7,557 nucleotides of DNA. Source: CAZOZK01 sp964584245. GTDB taxonomy: Bacteria; Patescibacteriota; Microgenomatia; UBA1400; PJMF01. Shown piece by piece: positions 1 through 3,442 of this stretch. The notes below the pieces were generated by a model that was given only the letters and a program-made list of their open reading frames with translations, did no database searches and was not told the DNA's origin. The stretch lies in assembly GCA_964584245.1 (NCBI GenBank), contig CAZOZK010000055.1:1-7557 (forward strand). The letters run 5' to 3'. Position 1 is the stretch's first letter; every line of letters begins with the position of its first letter. A program made the position numbers and the translations under genes.

Positions 1-324
1 GGGAGATGGCAAGTCTTTAAGAATATAGGCCATTCCAGCAATGATCAGCACAATAATCACTAGCAAAGCAATGCCCACAGCCTTGTTTCGAATCGGCAAC
101 AAGATAATATTTTTGAGTTTTCCTGGTAAATCCTTGGCGTTATGACCTTTTTTAAACTTGATATTTTGGGTCAGCGATCGAAGTGGCGAGTTCTTGGCCA
201 TGTATACATTTTTTGAGTGATGCACACCACGTTTGAGAAAGGGCAACAGAGATCCCGGTAACGCGAATAGTGTCGAAAAAAATGTTGAAACTAGTGCTGA
301 AATGAGTTGTACGAATGATTTCAT
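1..324 (-). CDS. N-terminal part of a membrane protein, possibly a class A penicillin-binding protein (runs off left edge)
   Basis: Reading the minus strand from the ATG at 324-322 gives 108 codons without a stop up to the window edge, so only the N-terminus is present. What is seen: a hydrophobic stretch at about residues 4-30, a basic linker of about 50 residues (31-81), then a clear transmembrane helix at about 83-102 ending in YILKDLPSP. A basic cytoplasmic segment, one anchor and a DLPSP-type motif just outside the membrane resemble the start of glycosyltransferase-51/transpeptidase (PBP1A-like) proteins of Patescibacteria, as I remember them. No catalytic domain is visible, so the assignment is inference. 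If correct, the missing part would polymerise and cross-link peptidoglycan outside the membrane. The gene is divergent from the kinase-like gene. The coding call itself is well supported by the open frame and the promoter upstream. Confidence 0.55.
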   Translation of the reverse strand, partial: MKSFVQLISALVSTFFSTLFALPGSLLPFLKRGVHHSKNVYMAKNSPLRSLTQNIKFKKGHNAKDLPGKLKNIILLPIRNKAVGIALLVIIVLIIAGMAYILKDLPSP

Positions 325-339
325 AACAAATAGGTGCGA

Positions 340-358
340 TTTAGACTGATAGTCTGAA
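340..358. repeat. Imperfect inverted repeat at the predicted leftward transcription start
   Basis: The arms TTTAGACT (340-347) and AGTCTGAA (351-358) flank GAT. Seven of eight positions are symmetric, with a perfect AGACT/AGTCT core. The repeat sits over the predicted start site of the leftward gene, where an operator for a dimeric repressor could lie. No regulator is identifiable, and a chance palindrome of this size is possible. Confidence 0.35.
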
Positions 359-363
359 CAATC

Positions 364-393
364 ATTATCTCGCATACTGGTAGTACATTGCAA
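364..393 (-). promoter_or_regulatory. Candidate promoter for the leftward membrane-protein gene
   Basis: On the minus strand a TTGCAA (-35, 393-388) lies 18 bases before GATAAT (-10, 369-364). Both resemble sigma-70 hexamers. Transcription would start near 357, leaving a leader of about 33 bases before the ATG at 324. Called from sequence match only. Confidence 0.45.
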
Positions 394-445
394 ATCGAAC
401 TTTGTGCACACCTGATTTCCCGCCTTTCCCATCCGCAAAAAACTC

Positions 446-454
446 TGGTAAGAT
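446..454 (+). promoter_or_regulatory. Extended -10 promoter element of the kinase-like gene
   Basis: TGGTAAGAT fits an extended -10 element (TG, one base, then a TATAAT-like hexamer at 449-454). A weak -35 candidate, TTTCCC, lies at 425-430 with an 18-base spacer. Transcription would begin near 461, only a few bases before the ATG at 465, so the mRNA would be almost leaderless. This also argues against the upstream TTG at 402 as the start. A short AGGAA (457-461) lies too close to the ATG to be a good ribosome binding site. Confidence 0.4.
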
Positions 455-464
455 ACAGGAACTT

Positions 465-1097
465 ATGAACAGCACACTTCACACCTTCAAGTATCGAAAT
501 ATTACTGTATCTGGTCTGCCAGGTTGCGGTTCGACGACGTTGCTCGAAGGTCTCAAAGAAGAGCTTCAGTATGATGGATGGAAAGGTTTTAGCGGCGGTG
601 AGTTTATGCGCGAGTACGCCAAGGAAAAAGGTTTGTTTAATGGAGAATCAAAGCAACATCACGATGCAAGTCACTATGAAGATGATTTTGATCGCAAAAT
701 TGACATGGGGATGCGCGAAAAGCTGCAAACAGAAGATCATTGGATTTTGGAGTCATGGTTATCAGGTTTTTTGGCACAACAAGTTGAAGGTGCTTTCAAA
801 GTTCTGATGATTTGTAGTGAAGACGGCGTGCGCGTCGACCGAATTGTCAACAGAGATGAAGTCACTGTCGAACAAGCAATTAAGAACATGCAAGATCGCT
901 ACAACGCGAATTTAGCCAAGTGGTCAAGATTATATTCACAACAATGGCAAGAGTGGGTTGTGGCAAAGGGTATTGCGAAGCAGGAAGATCCAATTGATTT
1001 TTGGCGCGAAGATCTTTACGATCTAGTTATAGATACGTATAAGCAAGGTAAAGAACAAACTTTGGAGTCAGTGATACATGCCATCACCACGCACTAA
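465..1097 (+). CDS. Cytidylate-kinase-like P-loop protein (archaeal/type 2 CMP kinase family)
   Basis: The product is 210 residues from the ATG at 465. Known family role: ATP-dependent phosphorylation of CMP/dCMP to the diphosphate, in the cytoplasm. Seen: a beta strand ITVSG running into a P-loop at residues 17-24 (GLPGCGST), a segment FSGGEFMREYAKEKGLF (about 43-59) placed like the NMP-binding region, HYEDDFDRKID followed by WILESWLSGF (about 71-102) resembling the aspartate-rich and glycine-rich segments of archaeal CMP kinases, and DGVRVDRIVNRD (about 121-132) like the arginine-bearing lid. The usual P-loop lysine is Ser23. Archaeal relatives with threonine there are known to me, so this is probably a family trait. 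An in-frame TTG at 402 would add 21 residues before the conserved core and would start upstream of the predicted promoter, so I reject it. The end overlaps the next gene by 20 bases. Substrate is inferred. Confidence 0.72.
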   Translation: MNSTLHTFKYRNITVSGLPGCGSTTLLEGLKEELQYDGWKGFSGGEFMREYAKEKGLFNGESKQHHDASHYEDDFDRKIDMGMREKLQTEDHWILESWLSGFLAQQVEGAFKVLMICSEDGVRVDRIVNRDEVTVEQAIKNMQDRYNANLAKWSRLYSQQWQEWVVAKGIAKQEDPIDFWREDLYDLVIDTYKQGKEQTLESVIHAITTH

Positions 1098-1845
1098 CAA
1101 AAGATCAGCAGATAAAAAGAAACTTTCAAATAAAAGTAGTCGTGTCGCTCGCAGTGAGCGCAGTTCTCGAGGTGGTAGTACTCGAGATGGGCGCGGCACA
1201 ATGTCCCACTCAACATTATTTTTGCCATTTGTCGTCATAGCCTTAATTCTCTGGACAATCTACCGTTTTGTATTTAACCTCCCAGTTTGGTTTGATGAAA
1301 GTATCGGCAAAGCCTTGTGTTTTGGCTTGCCAACTTTGGTCTACATAAGCTTGACAGGATATAGAGGTATTTCAGAGACGGTTGATTTACGAAAATTGAA
1401 GCTCGGTTTGTTCCGCGGCATCGCCTTTGGCGGTATCTTTGGATTCGCTGGGGCGTTGGCATCCATCATTTCTCAAAATAAAACGGTGTTAGCAGTACCA
1501 TTCTTTTACTCTGGCAATTTCTGGTTTGAGTTTGCTTTGGCAATCTTAACCGGATTCTGGGAAAGTCTCTTTTTCTACGCATTTATCATGGGCGTCATTC
1601 AGTTCGCTTGGTCCCACTGGTCATTTACCAAACAACTCGCGGTGGTCGTCGCCATCTTCTTGCTGTTCCACATCCCGGCCATTTTTGTAGAATCAGCAAC
1701 ATTTACTTCCATGGCAGGCTACATTTTGCTGGTGACCGCATTTGGCATTGGTCAAGCACTTTTGTATGCCCGCAATAGAAATCTCTATACGTTAATTGTA
1801 GTCCACGCCATTTGGGGCATGACCCTGTTGATACATACGTTGTAA
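1078..1845 (+). CDS. CPBP-family intramembrane protease-like membrane protein with degenerate motifs
   Basis: The product is 255 residues. Residues 1-41 form a basic, Ser/Arg/Lys-rich and probably disordered cytoplasmic tail. After it come about seven or eight hydrophobic segments (first at 44-66, last near 236-254). The layout matches CPBP (Abi, CaaX-like) membrane metalloproteases. Motif 1, normally EExxxR, reads E162-S-L-F-F-Y167 within a GFWES context. Motif 2, FxxxH, is intact as F194-x3-H198. Motif 3, HxxxN, reads H243-x3-G247. The two histidines and one glutamate survive, while the second glutamate, the arginine and the asparagine are lost, so activity is doubtful. The ATG at 1078 lies inside the end of the kinase-like gene with GGAG at 1064-1067 ten bases upstream, suggesting coupled translation. 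A shorter start at 1201 would remove the tail but has no evident ribosome binding site. The substrate is unknown. Confidence 0.65.
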   Translation: MPSPRTNKRSADKKKLSNKSSRVARSERSSRGGSTRDGRGTMSHSTLFLPFVVIALILWTIYRFVFNLPVWFDESIGKALCFGLPTLVYISLTGYRGISETVDLRKLKLGLFRGIAFGGIFGFAGALASIISQNKTVLAVPFFYSGNFWFEFALAILTGFWESLFFYAFIMGVIQFAWSHWSFTKQLAVVVAIFLLFHIPAIFVESATFTSMAGYILLVTAFGIGQALLYARNRNLYTLIVVHAIWGMTLLIHTL

Positions 1846-1894
1846 TTGATAGCGTTGAAATACTAGTCTTATATACGTTTTTTCTTGGGATATT

Positions 1895-1922
1895 TTGAAA
1901 TGAGTTCGGGAAGTGGTACAAT
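1895..1922 (+). promoter_or_regulatory. Sigma-70-type promoter of the SEP-tail membrane protein
   Basis: TTGAAA (-35, 1895-1900) and TACAAT (-10, 1917-1922) are separated by 16 bases, with an additional TG at 1914-1915 giving an extended -10. Predicted start is near 1929. This is the best-formed promoter in the window. It lies inside the reading frame opened by a TTG at 1885 and an ATG at 1900, so those starts would not be transcribed and the ATG at 1942 is preferred. GGAAAA at 1931-1936 is the likely ribosome binding site. Confidence 0.65.
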
Positions 1923-1941
1923 CGCACTTCGGAAAAAAGAT

Positions 1942-2595
1942 ATGAACAAATTCCTCAAGGTAGTTTTGATTTTGCTCGCGCTACTGGGCGCTTGCTTTAT
2001 TTTATTACTTTCGGTGGTCAGCAGTGTGCTGAGTTTGAGTTCAAATCCATCCGTTTTTCAACGCACATTTTATTCAGATGAACAGATTCTTCCAGATCAC
2101 ATTAGTTATCCAGTCCTGATGGTATTGGATAGAGTGCGGCTCGAAGTTGCCACGCCAATCGAGCGAGTCTATCTGCAAACTGAGTACGCCAACAGACGGC
2201 TTATCTATGCGCAAGCTCTCTTAGAGAAGGGCAATGCAGATTTGGCCCTTACGACCCTCACCAAGGGTCAGAAATACCTTTTATATGCGGCGATCGCGGT
2301 CAATGATCATAACGAAGTTCCTCGGCTCAAAAATCACGTTATCAAAACGATTCAGTATCATGTGCGATCTATTCAGGCCACGCTTGATTCTGACACCGCC
2401 ATTTTTTCAGACAGCCAGCGCGCTAGTGTGAACAGCCTCAACGAAGAGTTGCTGGTGGTGCTCAGTCAGCTGCAGTCCGGCAGTGAGCCAACTCCAGCTG
2501 CAAGTGAGCCAAATCCAAGTGAGCCAGCGACTAGTAAGCCTGTGATGAGCGCACCCTTGATGAGTGAGCCTGTCACAAACGTTACTGCAAAATAA
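1942..2595 (+). CDS. Membrane-anchored hypothetical protein, DUF5667-like, with SEPxx-repeat tail
   Basis: The product is 217 residues. Residues 5-33 are a strongly hydrophobic anchor or uncleaved signal. A Cys at 17 is present, but no convincing lipobox spacing. The central part (about 50-175) is helical. It opens with ILPDHISYPVLMVLDRVRLE and continues with VYLQTEYANRRLIYAQALLEKGNADLA in overlapping form, resembling the pattern of DUF5667 proteins common in Patescibacteria (a PDSxxYxLKRxxE-like opening, then an AExRLxEAxxLLExGxxELA-like helix). The assignment is from memory. Residues 181-212 are a Ser/Glu/Pro repeat tail. The protein probably sits in the cytoplasmic membrane with the helical part and tail outside. 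Function is unknown. It has its own promoter, so it need not be co-transcribed with the CPBP-like gene, 96 bases upstream. The start at 1942 was chosen because longer versions begin inside the promoter. Confidence 0.7.
   Translation: MNKFLKVVLILLALLGACFILLLSVVSSVLSLSSNPSVFQRTFYSDEQILPDHISYPVLMVLDRVRLEVATPIERVYLQTEYANRRLIYAQALLEKGNADLALTTLTKGQKYLLYAAIAVNDHNEVPRLKNHVIKTIQYHVRSIQATLDSDTAIFSDSQRASVNSLNEELLVVLSQLQSGSEPTPAASEPNPSEPATSKPVMSAPLMSEPVTNVTAK
2482..2577 (+). repeat. Degenerate 15-base tandem repeat encoding S-[EKA]-P-x-x
   Basis: Six 15-base units of the form AGTGAGCCA plus six variable bases encode SEPTP, SEPNP, SEPAT, SKPVM, SAPLM and SEPVT. A 6-base GCTGCA (Ala-Ala) separates units 1 and 2. 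The first three units are closest to each other, the later ones more diverged. This looks like expansion of a short extracytoplasmic linker by slippage or unequal recombination. Confidence 0.8.
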
Positions 2596-2657
2596 TTATT
2601 TTGATTTTGCCACTTTTTGTTTAACCCACTTTTCCCTTTGTACATATCCAATATGTA
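2588..2657 (+). terminator. AT-rich palindromes after the SEP-tail gene, weak terminator candidates
   Basis: A perfect 16-base palindrome (CAAAATAATTATTTTG, 2588-2603) spans the stop codon. A second inverted repeat, TACATAT-CCA-ATATGTA, lies at 2641-2657 with a 7-base stem. T-rich stretches follow both. The stems are almost all A-T pairs and would be weak, so termination here is possible but unproven. Confidence 0.25.
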
Positions 2658-2729
2658 TTGCAACTTATGCATTATTTTTAGTGGTCTTTTTGATTCAAAA
2701 ATGATTGTGTTTGGTGTAGTGAAACCCTA

Positions 2730-2759
2730 TTGACACCCTTCCGTTGAGTATGACATTCT
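2730..2759 (+). promoter_or_regulatory. Candidate promoter of the nrdR-nrdJ operon
   Basis: A consensus TTGACA (-35) lies at 2730-2735. Eighteen bases on is CATTCT (2754-2759), preceded by TG at 2751-2752. This is a poor hexamer with an extended -10 feature. Transcription would start near 2766, upstream of both NrdR boxes. An alternative promoter inside the boxes (TTGTGT at 2791-2796, CACAAT at 2814-2819, 17-base spacer) would place the boxes over the polymerase site. I cannot decide between them. Confidence 0.4.
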
Positions 2760-2780
2760 TACAATCCACAAAATAAATAA

Positions 2781-2796
2781 ACACAACATATTGTGT
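2781..2796. promoter_or_regulatory. NrdR box 1
   Basis: ACACAACATATTGTGT closely matches the known NrdR operator consensus acaCwAtATaTwGtgt, with symmetric ACACAA/TTGTGT ends. It lies 78 bases before the nrdR start codon. NrdR binds such sites in pairs to repress ribonucleotide reductase genes, so this predicts autoregulation of the operon. Confidence 0.82.
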
Positions 2797-2812
2797 GTGA
2801 ACATCAAAATGA

Positions 2813-2828
2813 ACACAATATGTATGCT
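2813..2828. promoter_or_regulatory. NrdR box 2
   Basis: ACACAATATGTATGCT matches the left half and centre of the NrdR consensus (ACACAATAT) but has a degraded right half. It starts 32 bases after the start of box 1, about three helical turns, which puts both boxes on the same DNA face. That spacing is typical of tandem NrdR boxes. It lies 45 bases before the nrdR start. Confidence 0.75.
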
Positions 2829-2873
2829 TAAATCTGAGTTGTGGATCAGTTTTAAGAGATAAAAAGTAAACGC

Positions 2874-3422
2874 ATGAAATGTCCGTACTGTGGATATAAC
2901 GAAACCGCCGTGGTTGACTCTCGAGAGTCTGAAGAACACGATGCAATTCGTCGCCGCCGGTCGTGTCAGAAATGTGAAAAACGCTTTACGACATTTGAGA
3001 AAATTCAAGGTTTGGAGTTGAAGGTCGTCAAAAAAGATGGCAATCGCGAAGATTTTGACCGAGAAAAATTGAAGCGAGGCGTGGTGAAAGCAACATGGAA
3101 GCGTCCGATTTCTATGTCGGACATCGAAGATTTGCTCGACGATGTTGAACGAAAATTGCGCTGTAAATTAAGTACAGAAGTGAAAAGTTGGGAGATTGGC
3201 AATTTGGTCATCAATCGACTCAAAAAAGTAGATGCCCTGTCCTATTTATTATTTGCCAGTGTCTATCGAGATTTTGATTCGCTTGAGGATTTTGGATTAG
3301 AAATTGCAAGGTTGCAGCAGATGCAAGATGAAGAGACTGAGTGTGATGTTGATCTAAAGCAAGAAGTACAAACAAGTGAAATCAAGGAAAAATCAGGAGA
3401 AAAAAAGACAGACAAGAAGTAA
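2874..3422 (+). CDS. nrdR: Transcriptional repressor NrdR
   Basis: The product is 182 residues. NrdR is a cytoplasmic zinc-finger repressor whose ATP-cone domain senses ATP and dATP and shuts off ribonucleotide reductase genes when dNTPs are abundant. Seen: a zinc ribbon with C3-P-Y-C6 and C31-Q-K-C34, the typical VVDSRESEEHDAIRRRR segment between them, FTTFE after the second pair, and an ATP-cone domain from about 49 to 139 (VVKKDGNREDFDREKLKRG, later ASVYRDFDSLEDF). Typical NrdR proteins are about 150-160 residues. Here an extra charged tail of about 35 residues (146-182, rich in Glu, Gln and Lys) follows the domain. The start is the only reasonable one because the zinc ribbon begins at residue 3. 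The ribosome binding site is weak. Two NrdR boxes upstream predict autorepression, and nrdJ follows after 20 bases, so its target is the next gene. Confidence 0.96.
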   Translation: MKCPYCGYNETAVVDSRESEEHDAIRRRRSCQKCEKRFTTFEKIQGLELKVVKKDGNREDFDREKLKRGVVKATWKRPISMSDIEDLLDDVERKLRCKLSTEVKSWEIGNLVINRLKKVDALSYLLFASVYRDFDSLEDFGLEIARLQQMQDEETECDVDLKQEVQTSEIKEKSGEKKTDKK

Positions 3423-3430
3423 GTCCAAAA

Positions 3431-3437
3431 AGGGAAA
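3431..3437 (+). promoter_or_regulatory. Ribosome binding site deciding the nrdJ start
   Basis: AGGGAAA sits in the 20-base gap after the nrdR stop, with GGGA ending seven bases before the ATG at 3443. It supports the longest reading of NrdJ, including its basic tail, over the internal ATGs at residues 21, 25, 48 and 54. Confidence 0.6.
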
Positions 3438-3442
3438 TAAAT

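Noticed and set aside
402..464. TTG start giving 21 more residues to the kinase-like protein
   Set aside because: It lies upstream of the predicted promoter, has no ribosome binding site, and the added residues are unrelated to the family. ATG 465 directly precedes the P-loop strand.
1885..1941. Longer start (TTG 1885 or ATG 1900) for the SEP-tail protein
   Set aside because: The extra codons coincide with the -35 and -10 elements of a strong promoter. The hydrophobic anchor begins properly at ATG 1942.
2760..2765. TACAAT as the -10 of the nrd operon promoter
   Set aside because: It is 24 bases from the TTGACA at 2730, too far, and no other -35 sits at a suitable distance.
2596..2873. Cobalamin riboswitch before the B12-dependent reductase operon
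   Set aside because: No B12-box-like conserved element or multi-stem layout is visible. The leader is AT-rich and accounted for by a promoter and NrdR boxes.
2695..3008. Minus-strand open frames across the nrdR leader and start
   Set aside because: They overlap the NrdR boxes and the nrdR zinc ribbon, show no recognisable family, and have low-complexity composition.
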